Positions 24,134-32,241 of a stretch of DNA of 64,000 nt are shown here, piece by piece; position 1 is the stretch's first letter; every line of letters begins with the position of its first letter. Below the pieces are notes generated by a model. The model ran no database searches. It was not told where the DNA came from and saw only the letters and a list, made by a program, of their open reading frames with translations. The stretch spans positions 1 through 64,000 of the forward strand of contig JAFSKJ010000082.1 of NCBI GenBank assembly GCA_017449025.1. Reading direction: 5' to 3'. Source of the DNA: Prevotella sp. (GTDB taxonomy: Bacteria > Bacteroidota > Bacteroidia > Bacteroidales > Bacteroidaceae). Position numbers and translations under genes: made by a program.

Positions 24134-25023
24134 TGCCCTGTCTTTGTCTTGTTTCTGTATTCTAATGGTGTCATGCCCGCCTCTTCACGGAAGTACTGCC
24201 CGAAGAAGGAAGAGTTGGCAAACCCCAGTCTGTTCGATATTTCCTTCACCGACAGGTCGCTCTCCTTCAAGAGCTCGTAGCAGTCCTGCATCACGCATTC
24301 CGTAATCCATCGCAACGGCGACTTGTCGCTAACGCGCTTGCATACAGTGGAGAGGTGTTTCGGCGTAATGTTCAGGAGGTCGGCGTAGAAAGCCACTTGC
24401 TGTTTCTTTTGCTGCTGCTTGCTGATAAGCATGAGAAAGCGGTTGAACAACTCCTTGTCGTGTCCCGTCGACGCGCCCACGTCTTCCTTCACCGCCATGT
24501 CATCGTGGCGAAGCAAGTCCTCACAAATAAGCAACAGCATCATTCGCAAAAACACCTCCAGAATGCTTGTCGACAAATGCATCTCCCCATACCGGTTGAT
24601 GATAGGCTCCGAAAGGTTCTGGATTTCTCTCATCCAGTCGGCAGTTTCTATTACATATATCTCCTTCATGTACAATGCCTTGTTCCAGATGTTTATCTGA
24701 CTGCCAAGCAGCTGTTTCAGCATCCTGTCGCTAATCAGCAGGACGTTGGCCTCAATGTCCGTACTCATCATCATGGGCTGCACCAGCTTCCCCGCCGGAA
24801 TCAGCAGCATCTGCCCCGGCAGTACCTTTATTTGGCTGTTGCCTCCAACCTCAACCATGATGCGCCCGGCGTGGCACACAACAATGGAGTTATAGTCAAT
24901 TCTAAGTGAAGACAGATTCCGCACCTCGCGCAGGCTGCTTATGAACAACACGTCTTTGCCTAACACTTGGAGCGGTTCCACGATGTTTGTCAGTAATCCC
25001 ATTTCTGTCTTGTTTAGACCCAT
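24130..25023 (-). CDS. AraC-family transcriptional regulator
   Basis: The start was set at MGLNKTEMGLL (25023), because the longer frame (to 25053) runs into the promoter at 25041-25048. Residues 1-165 form a cupin-like sensor domain (IMVEVGGNSQIKVLPGQML). The C-terminal ~100 residues hold two helix-turn-helix units (FYADLLNITPKHLSTVCKRV and VKEISNRLGFANSSFFGQYF) ending in GMTPLEYR. It is the first gene of the minus-strand operon and probably controls it. Confidence 0.92.
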   Translation of the reverse strand: MGLNKTEMGLLTNIVEPLQVLGKDVLFISSLREVRNLSSLRIDYNSIVVCHAGRIMVEVGGNSQIKVLPGQMLLIPAGKLVQPMMMSTDIEANVLLISDRMLKQLLGSQINIWNKALYMKEIYVIETADWMREIQNLSEPIINRYGEMHLSTSILEVFLRMMLLLICEDLLRHDDMAVKEDVGASTGHDKELFNRFLMLISKQQQKKQQVAFYADLLNITPKHLSTVCKRVSDKSPLRWITECVMQDCYELLKESDLSVKEISNRLGFANSSFFGQYFREEAGMTPLEYRNKTKTGQ

Positions 25024-25040
25024 AAACTTGTTTTGGGGTG

Positions 25041-25048
25041 CAAAATTA
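25041..25048 (-). promoter_or_regulatory. TAATTTTG -7 element, AraC/ketosynthase operon
   Basis: On the minus strand TAATTTTG lies 17 bp before the chosen regulator start. No TTTG was found at the exact -33 spacing. It supports the shorter start codon. Confidence 0.6.
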
Positions 25049-25216
25049 AACATTTTGTGCCAAATTCTGACGTTCAGAATTTCTTTAAAAGCGTCCGTTA
25101 TGTCATTTTATGCAGGAAAGAACCTTTTTAGGGAATAAACGGACATGAATACAAGACTCCCTTAATCCCCCTTTGGGTGGAAAATCCACAAAACTGCGTA
25201 AATCTTCCAAAATAGT

Positions 25217-25247
25217 TTTGTCATCTCGCCAATTCTTCGTAACTTTG
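25217..25247 (+). promoter_or_regulatory. Promoter of dsbD-apgM (TTTG-19-TAACTTTG)
   Basis: TTTG at 25217-25220 and TAACTTTG at 25240-25247 are separated by 19 bp, the classic Bacteroidota primary-sigma layout. The dsbD start codon follows 35 bp downstream. Confidence 0.8.
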
Positions 25248-25282
25248 TCCGCAAATTGCATAAATGACTAAAAAGACACGGC

Positions 25283-27334
25283 ATGTTTCCTGCATTTAAA
25301 AGACTGATAACTGTAGCTTTCCTGTTGACGCATGTGCTCTTGATGAGTGCACAGATGATAGAACCCGTGCATTTCTCCGCAACGCTGAAGACAGGCAGCG
25401 GCCCCGAGGCAGAGATTGTCTTCTCCGCAACAATAGACAAGGGCTGGCATGTCTATTCCACCGACATAGGGCAGGACGGCCCCATAGCGGCCACCTTCAA
25501 TGTGGACAGGATGGAGGGCGTGGAGACCGTTGGCAAACTGCAGCCAAGGGGTAACGTCATAAAGCAGTACGATGAGATGTTCGGCATGGAGCTGAAGTAC
25601 TTCGAGGGCACTGCCACTTTCGTGCAGAAGATACGTTTCACGAAACCCGAATACGCCATCGACTGCTATTTAGAGTATGGCGCCTGCAACGACCAGAGCT
25701 GTCTCCCCCCATCAGTGGTAGAGCTGCACAAGGAAGGCAAAAGCCCGGTAAAGCAAGCAGCAGATGACAAACCATCAAGTCAGCCAAACGATGCCACCCC
25801 CATTCAGCCGGAAGCACCTCGCGCCGAGCAGCCGGAACCACCTCGCGCCGAGCAGCCGGAAGCACCTCGCGCCGAGCAGCCGGAAGCACCTGACAGCGAA
25901 AGGGTGGGGCATGCTGACTATGCTCTTTCAGAGGCGCAGGGAGAGCCCCCTGTCGCCGACAGCTCGTTGCTTTACATACTGCTCATGGGCTTCATAGGCG
26001 GACTGCTGGCAGTGTGCATGCCCTGTATATGGCCCATCATACCCATGACCGTTAGTTTCTTCCTTAAGCGGTCGAAGACCACCGGCGTCCGCGACGCAAT
26101 GGCCTATGGCATCAGCATCATAGTCATCTACTTGGGACTGGGCCTGCTTGTCACGGCAGCATTCGGCCCCGACACACTGAATGCCATGTCCACCAACGCC
26201 ATCTTCAACATATTCTTATTTATACTGTTAGTGGCATTCGCCCTTTCCTTCTTCGGATGGTTTGAGATAAAGCTACCCAGCAGCTGGGCAAACAAGGTTG
26301 ACAAAAAGAGCGGCGAGGTAAACACCGTCCTGTCCATCTTCCTTATGGCATTCACCCTGGCCTTGGTCTCCTTTTCATGCACAGCACCGATAATAGGGCT
26401 GCTCCTTGTAGAGACCACCACCACCGGCAATTTCTTAGCGCCAGCCGTAGGCATGTTCGGCTTTGCCGTTGCCCTGGCCTTGCCCTTCACACTTTTTGCC
26501 CTCTTCCCCTCATGGCTGAAGCAGGCGCCGAAGTCCGGCTCGTGGATGACCACCGTCAAGGTGGTGCTCGGATTCATCGAGCTGGCCTTCGCACTCAAGT
26601 TCCTCTCCGTGGCCGACCTGGCCTACGGATGGCACCTGCTCGACCGTGAGGTGTTCCTCTCGCTGTGGATAGCCATCTTCGCCCTGTTGGGAGCATACCT
26701 CTGCGGATGGCTCAAATTCCAGCAAGACCAGATAGGAGGCCAGTTGCACAAGCCCATGCCAGTGGCATGCATCATGGGCGGCCTCCTGTCGTTCGCCTTC
26801 GCCATATACATGATACCAGGCCTCTGGGGCGCACCATGCAAGGCCGTCAGCGCCTTCGCCCCACCCATGAACACCCAGGACTTCAATCTCAACACAAAGG
26901 TGGTAGAGGCAAAATACACCGACTACCACGAAGGCATGGCAGCAGCAAAAGCCCAAGGAAAGCCCGTACTCCTCGACTTTACAGGCTACGGGTGCGTGAA
27001 CTGCCGCAAGATGGAGGCCGCCGTGTGGACCGACCCCACGGTGGCAGACCTGCTCACCAACCACTTTGTGCTCATATCGCTATATGTCGACGACAAGACA
27101 CCATTGAACGAACCCATAGAGGTGAAAGACACGCATGGCCACGTCAAGACCCTGCGCACGGTGGGAGCCAAGTGGAGCCACCTGCAAACCACCAAGTTCG
27201 GAGCCAACGCACAGCCCTTCTACGTCATGCTCGACAACCACGGCAACCCCCTGGCTCCCACCCGCGGCTACGACGAAGACAAAAACGAATACATAAAATT
27301 CCTGAGAACAGGACTTCAGAAATATGGCAGATAA
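25283..27334 (+). CDS. dsbD: DsbD-type thiol:disulfide interchange protein
   Basis: A 683-residue electron carrier that moves reducing power from the cytoplasm to periplasmic thioredoxin-like partners. Signal peptide MFPAFKRLITVAFLLTHVLLMSAQ. The N-terminal DsbD-alpha domain (about 25-150) has Cys residues in YGACNDQSCLPP. A Pro/Glu/Ala-rich linker with four short repeats (about 170-205) follows. The membrane domain (about 230-500) carries CMPCIWPIIP and FSCTAPIIG. The C-terminal thioredoxin domain has the active site C571-V-N-C574. The linker is unusually repetitive. apgM follows 21 bp downstream. Confidence 0.92.
   Translation: MFPAFKRLITVAFLLTHVLLMSAQMIEPVHFSATLKTGSGPEAEIVFSATIDKGWHVYSTDIGQDGPIAATFNVDRMEGVETVGKLQPRGNVIKQYDEMFGMELKYFEGTATFVQKIRFTKPEYAIDCYLEYGACNDQSCLPPSVVELHKEGKSPVKQAADDKPSSQPNDATPIQPEAPRAEQPEPPRAEQPEAPRAEQPEAPDSERVGHADYALSEAQGEPPVADSSLLYILLMGFIGGLLAVCMPCIWPIIPMTVSFFLKRSKTTGVRDAMAYGISIIVIYLGLGLLVTAAFGPDTLNAMSTNAIFNIFLFILLVAFALSFFGWFEIKLPSSWANKVDKKSGEVNTVLSIFLMAFTLALVSFSCTAPIIGLLLVETTTTGNFLAPAVGMFGFAVALALPFTLFALFPSWLKQAPKSGSWMTTVKVVLGFIELAFALKFLSVADLAYGWHLLDREVFLSLWIAIFALLGAYLCGWLKFQQDQIGGQLHKPMPVACIMGGLLSFAFAIYMIPGLWGAPCKAVSAFAPPMNTQDFNLNTKVVEAKYTDYHEGMAAAKAQGKPVLLDFTGYGCVNCRKMEAAVWTDPTVADLLTNHFVLISLYVDDKTPLNEPIEVKDTHGHVKTLRTVGAKWSHLQTTKFGANAQPFYVMLDNHGNPLAPTRGYDEDKNEYIKFLRTGLQKYGR
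25807..25890 (+). repeat. 24-bp tandem repeat encoding PE(A/P)PRAEQ in the DsbD linker
   Basis: Three full copies and one partial copy of a 24-bp unit (gccggaagcacctcgcgccg agca and variants) encode an eight-residue proline-rich repeat between the periplasmic and membrane domains. Copy-number variation would preserve the frame. Confidence 0.9.
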
Positions 27335-27355
27335 GCACATAAAAGCAACACACAC

Positions 27356-28627
27356 ATGAAACACATCATCATTTTGGGCGATGGCATGGCCGACCTGCCC
27401 GTAGACCGACTCGGAGGGAAAACACCCCTCCAGCATGCACACAAGCCAACCATGGATATGCTCGCACGACAAGGGCGCTGCGGGCGACTCATCACAGTGC
27501 CAGAAGGATTCCCACCCGGCAGCGAAGTAGCCAACACCGCAATCCTCGGATACGACCTCAACAAGGTGTACGAAGGGCGCGGACCACTCGAAGCCGCATC
27601 CATAGGCTACGACATGGCACCCGACGACCTCGCCATCCGCTGCAACATCATCACCATAGACAACGGAAACATCTTAACCCACAACGGCGGAAACCTGCAG
27701 ACAGCAGATGCCCGCATACTCATTGACCACCTGAACCAGAAACTCGCCAACCCCATCAACCAAGCACAAGGCTGCCAGCGCGTCAAGTTCATCACAGGAA
27801 TACAATACCGACACCTGCTCATAGTCAAGGGAGGCTCCAAGCACATAATCTGCGCACCACCACACGACCACCCCAACCAGCCATGGCGCCCACTGCTCGT
27901 CAAGGCCGACCACCAAGCAGCAGCCGCCCTTCCCGCCGACAACACCCGCCTCACACCACAGCAGACTGCCGACCTGCTGAACCACCTCATACTCAAGTCG
28001 CAGGAAATACTCTCCGCACACCCCTACAATCAGGCACGAGCCGCCAAGCGCCAGCGGCAGGCCAACAGCATCTGGCCATGGAGCGGAGGCTACCGGCCAT
28101 CCATGCACACCCTGCAAGAGCAGTACCCACAGATAAGCAGCGGAACCGTGATCTCTGCCGTCGACCTGATACGAGGCATAGGCCGCTACGCAGGACTCAA
28201 CATAGCAGAAGTGGAAGGAGCCACAGGACTCGCCGACACCAACTACGAAGGCAAGGCACAAGCAGCCATCAGCGCACTGCGAACAGGCGATTTCGTATTC
28301 CTCCACGTAGAAGCCAGCGACGAAGCCGGACACGACGGCAACCTGGAACTAAAAGTCAAGACCATAGAATACCTCGACCAGAGGCTCATAGCACCCATCC
28401 ACCGCGAAGTAAGCACATGGCAGCAGCCAGTGTGCATAGCAGTACTGCCCGACCACCTCACACCCGTAGAGCAGCGCATACACGTGGCACAGCCAGTGCC
28501 GTTCCTCATTTGGCACAAAGGCATCACACCCGACAGCGTACAGCAATACGACGAACAGTCGTGCGTCGGCGGGAGCTACGGAATGCTCAAGCCAAGCCAG
28601 TTCATGCAAGAGCTCATGAAAATATAA
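27356..28627 (+). CDS. apgM: 2,3-bisphosphoglycerate-independent phosphoglycerate mutase (archaeal/ApgM type)
   Basis: A 423-residue alkaline-phosphatase-superfamily enzyme interconverting 3- and 2-phosphoglycerate in glycolysis. The N-terminal metal motif IILGDGMADLP, the catalytic Ser region PPGSEVANTAILGYD and the C-terminal HVEASDEAGHDG and PDHLTP metal sites match the ApgM family. Its length is normal. It is probably co-transcribed with dsbD (21-bp gap). It is followed by a large nested palindrome that likely terminates the transcript. Confidence 0.93.
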   Translation: MKHIIILGDGMADLPVDRLGGKTPLQHAHKPTMDMLARQGRCGRLITVPEGFPPGSEVANTAILGYDLNKVYEGRGPLEAASIGYDMAPDDLAIRCNIITIDNGNILTHNGGNLQTADARILIDHLNQKLANPINQAQGCQRVKFITGIQYRHLLIVKGGSKHIICAPPHDHPNQPWRPLLVKADHQAAAALPADNTRLTPQQTADLLNHLILKSQEILSAHPYNQARAAKRQRQANSIWPWSGGYRPSMHTLQEQYPQISSGTVISAVDLIRGIGRYAGLNIAEVEGATGLADTNYEGKAQAAISALRTGDFVFLHVEASDEAGHDGNLELKVKTIEYLDQRLIAPIHREVSTWQQPVCIAVLPDHLTPVEQRIHVAQPVPFLIWHKGITPDSVQQYDEQSCVGGSYGMLKPSQFMQELMKI

Positions 28628-28635
28628 AGAAAAGC

Positions 28636-28780
28636 CCCCCAACCCCCTAAAGGGGGAGTAAGCCCCCCTCTTATCCCCCCTTGGGGGGAGGACAAAAAGT
28701 ACCTCCCCCAAGGGGGAGGTTAGGAGGGGGCTTACTCCCCCTTTAGGGGGTTGGGGGGCTGGGGGCTTTTTTTTTTCCGT
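28636..28780. repeat. Large nested palindrome (family A) ending in a T run
   Basis: The outer arm (agccccccaaccccctaaag ggggagtaagccccc) pairs with its inverse near 28730-28762. Between them lies an inner copy with the spacer gacaaaaagtacc flanked by CCCCTTGGGG and CCCCAAGGGGG hairpins. A run of ten or more T follows the last arm, so on the + strand it should act as a strong terminator for apgM. Confidence 0.85.
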
Positions 28781-28787
28781 GTTTCGC

Positions 28788-28818
28788 TTTGTCGTTACAA
28801 CTTTTCTTTGTAACTTTG
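28788..28818 (+). promoter_or_regulatory. dapA promoter (TTTG-19-TAACTTTG)
   Basis: TTTG at 28788-28791 and TAACTTTG at 28811-28818 are separated by 19 bp, 50 bp before the dapA ATG. This placement rules out the longer reading frame starting at 28779. Confidence 0.8.
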
Positions 28819-28868
28819 CAGCCTCTTTTATTGACTGTGGACTCTCATCCAACAAAAAGACTATCGAC

Positions 28869-29756
28869 ATGGTACGGAATATTTTCAGGGGTCTGGGCAT
28901 TGCCCTCATTACCCCGTTCAGGGAAGACGGCTCTGTGGACTATGGCGCCCTGAAGCGTCTTGTGACTTATCAGCTTGACAATGGTGCTGACTTTTTATGC
29001 ATACTGGCCACTACTGGCGAGACTCCTACGCTGACGGCGGCGGAGAGACAGGCTGTGAAGGACCTTGTGGTGGATGTTGTGCGGGCGCGCGTACCTATAC
29101 TTATGGGTTGCGGCGGCAACAACACGGCTGCCGTGGTGGATGAGCTGAGGCATGGCGACTTCAGGGGTATCGACGGTGTGTTGAGTGTGTGCCCTTACTA
29201 TAACAAGCCGTCGCAGGAGGGGCTTTACGGGCATTTCAAGGCCATAGCGGGCGCCACGGAGCTGCCGGTGGTGCTGTATAATGTTCCTGGACGTACGGGC
29301 ATAAACATGAAGGCGGAGACTACAGTCCGCCTGGCTCGCGACTGCGGCAACATTGTGGCTATAAAGGAGGCGAGCGGGTCACTGGAGCAGGTTGACGAGA
29401 TTATAAAGAACAAGCCGCGCGACTTCGACGTGATCTCGGGCGACGATGCTCTTACCTTCCCCATGGTGTCGTGCGGTGCGGTGGGGGTGATCTCGGTCAT
29501 CGGCAATGCGCTGCCCAAGGAGTTCTCGAAGATGATTCGCCTGCAGATGCGTGGCGAGTATGATGCGGCGCGCAAGATTCACCACCGCTTCACCGACTTG
29601 TTCTCGCTGCTCTTCGTTGACGGCAACCCTGCGGGCGTGAAGGCGATGCTCTCTGAGATGGGTTTCATAGAGAACATTCTCCGCCTGCCCTTGGTGCCCA
29701 TGCGCATAAAGAACATGCAGAGAATGTCGGAGATACTGAAGGAGCTTAAGATATAG
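28869..29756 (+). CDS. dapA: 4-hydroxy-tetrahydrodipicolinate synthase
   Basis: A 295-residue TIM-barrel aldolase of the lysine/diaminopimelate pathway, condensing pyruvate with aspartate semialdehyde. The Schiff-base Lys is K166 (IVAIKEASG), the catalytic Tyr is Y137 (VLYNVPGRTG) and the TTGE motif is at 48-51. The ATG at 28869 was chosen because the promoter lies immediately upstream and the homologous proteins start at this point. It stands alone between two palindromic repeats. Confidence 0.96.
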   Translation: MVRNIFRGLGIALITPFREDGSVDYGALKRLVTYQLDNGADFLCILATTGETPTLTAAERQAVKDLVVDVVRARVPILMGCGGNNTAAVVDELRHGDFRGIDGVLSVCPYYNKPSQEGLYGHFKAIAGATELPVVLYNVPGRTGINMKAETTVRLARDCGNIVAIKEASGSLEQVDEIIKNKPRDFDVISGDDALTFPMVSCGAVGVISVIGNALPKEFSKMIRLQMRGEYDAARKIHHRFTDLFSLLFVDGNPAGVKAMLSEMGFIENILRLPLVPMRIKNMQRMSEILKELKI

Positions 29757-29870
29757 CCCCAAAGCCCCCTCCTAACCTCCCCCCTTGGGGGAGGAATAAG
29801 CCCCCCTCTTATCCCCCCTTGGGGGGAGGTCAAACAGTTCCTCCCCCAAGGGGGAGGTTAGGAGGGGGCT
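29757..29870. repeat. G/C-rich nested palindrome (family A) between convergent dapA and iorB
   Basis: Two arms, agccccctcctaacctcccc and its inverse ending ttaggagggggctt, enclose an inner CCCCTTGGGG/CCCCAAGGGGG pair with the spacer gtcaaacagttcc. The layout is nearly the same as at 484-570 and in the core of 28636-28780. It can serve as a bidirectional terminator. Confidence 0.85.
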
Positions 29871-29871
29871 T

Positions 29872-30441
29872 TTACTGGGCTTGGCGCCCTATGGAGAGTG
29901 CCTTGATGTTGGCCTCTACTATGGCTTCTCCCTTCCGTGCGAAGACTCTTCGGATGGCTTCCTCGAGCTTGTGGTATTCAATGCCGAGTGCTTTCTGGGC
30001 TGCGCCGAGCAGTATGACGTTGGCGGAGCGGGGTATGCCGTTGTCGCGCGCCATCTGCTCTATGTCGATGCAGATGACGTTGGGCAGCTTGGCAAGGTCG
30101 GCGCTGACCACTTGCATGTCGGGGTAGTTGGGTATGTTGACAAGTGGTGTTGCGGATGTGATTATCCATCCGTCCTTGGATAGGAAGGGCAGGTAGCGCA
30201 GGGCTTCCATGGGTTCCATGGATATGATGACGTCGGCGCCGCCCTTGGCAATGAGGTCGCTGGCAATGGGCTGTGAGCTGATGCGCAGGTTTGACTGCAC
30301 GTCGCCGCCGCGCTGCGACATTCCGTGCACCTCGGCCTGCTTGATGTAGAGGTTCTCGTTCATGGCGGCTTCGCCTATGATGGTGGCTATGGAGAGGATG
30401 CCTTGCCCTCCCACGCCGCAGAGTATGATATCGGTCTTCAT
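29872..30441 (-). CDS. iorB: Indolepyruvate oxidoreductase subunit beta
   Basis: A 189-residue gamma-type subunit of the 2-oxoacid:ferredoxin oxidoreductase family, with IILCGVGGQGILS at the N-terminus and the HGMSQRGGDV motif. With IorA it oxidatively decarboxylates aryl pyruvates to aryl-acetyl-CoA. The ATG at 30441 was chosen because upstream residues (lysine/glutamine-rich) belong to the tail of iorA read in another frame. It follows iorA by 23 bp. Confidence 0.93.
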   Translation of the reverse strand: MKTDIILCGVGGQGILSIATIIGEAAMNENLYIKQAEVHGMSQRGGDVQSNLRISSQPIASDLIAKGGADVIISMEPMEALRYLPFLSKDGWIITSATPLVNIPNYPDMQVVSADLAKLPNVICIDIEQMARDNGIPRSANVILLGAAQKALGIEYHKLEEAIRRVFARKGEAIVEANIKALSIGRQAQ

Positions 30442-30464
30442 TTGCTGTTTGGCTTTTTTCTGTT

Positions 30465-32072
30465 TTACTGTTTTGCTTGCGCCTTCTTCTGTTTCAGGTG
30501 GCGCTGCAGTGTCTGCATGCATTCGCGCCGCGGTATGATTACTGACGGGCCGTGATGGTTTATTTCGTCGCGCATGATCTTGGTGATCTCTGGCATGTTC
30601 TTCGGTATGGGGTTCACCACGTGCAGGTGCTCGTGGCTGAGTCCGAGTCCGAGGCAGATGGCCTCAAACTTGTTGGTGCCTGCTGAGTCCTGTCCGCCGG
30701 TCATGGCGGTTGTCAGGTTGTCGCTGATGATTACTGTGATGTCGGCTCCCTCGTTGATGGCGTCGAGCAGTCCTGTCATTCCGCTGTGGGTGAATGTGGA
30801 GTCGCCGATGATGGCCACCGAGGGCCACTGTCCGGCGTCGGCGGCTCCCTTGGCCATGGTTATGGATGCTCCCATGTCGACGCAGGAGTGGATGGCCTTG
30901 AAGGGGGGCAGGAAACCGAGGGTGTAGCATCCGATGTCGCCGAAGACGCGGGCTTGCGGATAGTCGAGCAGCACCTGGTTGAGGGCTGTGTAGACGTCGC
31001 GGTGGCCGCAGCCTTGGCAGAGTGCGGGTGGGCGTGGGGCCACGTCCTGGCATGGGGCGTAGCTCTCGTCGACGGGCAGCCCGAGTGCGCGCTTTATGAG
31101 GTCGGGGTTCAGCTCGCCTGTGCGGGGCAGCTCTCCTGTGAGGCGGCCTTTGATGATGGCGTTGCCGGGCATTACGCCGCGCACCTGGTCTTCTATGAAT
31201 GGCTGTCCCTCCTCGCATACCAGCACTTCCTGGCAGTCGTCGGTAATGCGGCGTATGAGCTGCTTGGGTATGGGGTACTGCGAGATCTTGAGCACGGGGA
31301 AGTGGCAGCCGCCGGGGTAGCTCTCCATGAGGTAGTTGTAGGCAATGCCGCTGGCTATGATGCCGAACTGGTGGTCGCGACCGTCGATGTATTTGTTGTA
31401 TTTGCTGTCTACGGCCATCTGCTCGAGCAGGGGCTGCTGGGCGGTGACAATGTTGTTGCGCTTGCGGGCAAAGGCGGGCAGAAGCACCCATGACGAGGGC
31501 TGCGCGTCGTAGTTCAGCTCGTTGGGCTGTCGCGGCTCGTCCTTTACCTGGACCACGGCGCGCGAGTGGGCCATGCGGGTGGTGACGCGCATGAGCACGG
31601 GCAGGTGGAGCTGCTCTGACATGTCGAAGGCTTCCTGCATCATGTCGTAGGCCTCTTGTTGCGAGCTGGGCTCGAGGGTGGGAACCATTGCGAACTTGGC
31701 ATAGAAGCGGGAGTCCTGCTCGTCCTGGGAGGAGTGCATCGAGGGGTCGTCGGCCACGAGCACCACCAGGCCGCCGTTGGTGCCTGTCATGGCTGAGTTG
31801 ACAAACGGGTCGGCGCAGACGTTGAGTCCTACGTGCTTCATGCATACCAGGGCGCGCTTGCCCATGAACGACATGCCGAGGGCGGCCTCCATGGCCGTTT
31901 TCTCGTTGGCAGACCAGCGGCGGTGTACGCCGCGCTCTGCTGCAAGGGGGGAGTTCTGGATATACTCTGTGATTTCAGTAGAGGGCGTGCCGGGATAGGC
32001 ATAGACACCGCTCAGGCCTGCGTCGAGGGCTCCCTGAGCAATGGCTTCGTCGCCCAATAAAAGCTTTTTCAT
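30465..32072 (-). CDS. iorA: Indolepyruvate oxidoreductase subunit alpha, without ferredoxin domain
   Basis: A 535-residue thiamine-diphosphate enzyme. The N-terminal pyrimidine-binding domain (YAYPGTPSTEITEY, ANEKTAMEAALG) and the TPP/Mg domain (CQGCGHRDVYTAL, GDIGCYTLG, GDSTFTHSG) are clear. The C-terminus stops after SVIIPRREC with a basic tail; the cysteine-rich 2[4Fe-4S] domain usual in archaeal IorA is absent. Electron transfer would need a separate ferredoxin. The start was moved to MKKLLLGDEAIAQG (32072), because the promoter overlaps the longer frame. Confidence 0.9.
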   Translation of the reverse strand: MKKLLLGDEAIAQGALDAGLSGVYAYPGTPSTEITEYIQNSPLAAERGVHRRWSANEKTAMEAALGMSFMGKRALVCMKHVGLNVCADPFVNSAMTGTNGGLVVLVADDPSMHSSQDEQDSRFYAKFAMVPTLEPSSQQEAYDMMQEAFDMSEQLHLPVLMRVTTRMAHSRAVVQVKDEPRQPNELNYDAQPSSWVLLPAFARKRNNIVTAQQPLLEQMAVDSKYNKYIDGRDHQFGIIASGIAYNYLMESYPGGCHFPVLKISQYPIPKQLIRRITDDCQEVLVCEEGQPFIEDQVRGVMPGNAIIKGRLTGELPRTGELNPDLIKRALGLPVDESYAPCQDVAPRPPALCQGCGHRDVYTALNQVLLDYPQARVFGDIGCYTLGFLPPFKAIHSCVDMGASITMAKGAADAGQWPSVAIIGDSTFTHSGMTGLLDAINEGADITVIISDNLTTAMTGGQDSAGTNKFEAICLGLGLSHEHLHVVNPIPKNMPEITKIMRDEINHHGPSVIIPRRECMQTLQRHLKQKKAQAKQ

Positions 32073-32102
32073 GTTTTCGTTCGGTTTGTTTACTTGCGGC
32101 GG

Positions 32103-32134
32103 CAAAGTTACAAAGAAATCTGCGTACTGCCAAA
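32103..32134 (-). promoter_or_regulatory. iorAB promoter (TTTG-20-TAACTTTG)
   Basis: On the minus strand TTTG (32131-32134) and TAACTTTG (32103-32110) are 20 bp apart, 30 bp before the iorA ATG. Confidence 0.8.
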
Positions 32135-32205
32135 CGTTACGACTTTTTTTTGCCCTCTGATGCTATTTATCTCCCGAAAAGTTTCGCTCACTCAGCATTT
32201 TTTTG

Positions 32206-32213
32206 TAAATTTG
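32206..32213 (+). promoter_or_regulatory. -7 element TAAATTTG before the DUF1846 gene
   Basis: TAAATTTG lies 28 bp before the ATG, within the 169-bp divergent region shared with iorAB. It probably starts the long + strand run to 44285. Confidence 0.65.
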
Positions 32214-32241
32214 CAGCCTGAAAGCAAAAACTTGACAAGAG

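Noticed and set aside
26665-27342. 225-codon Arg/His-rich frame overlapping dsbD
   Set aside because: It is an alternative-frame shadow of the well-supported dsbD coding sequence, with basic low-complexity composition.
28779-28868. N-terminal extension of DapA
   Set aside because: It covers the promoter (TTTG-19-TAACTTTG) and is not part of known DapA proteins.
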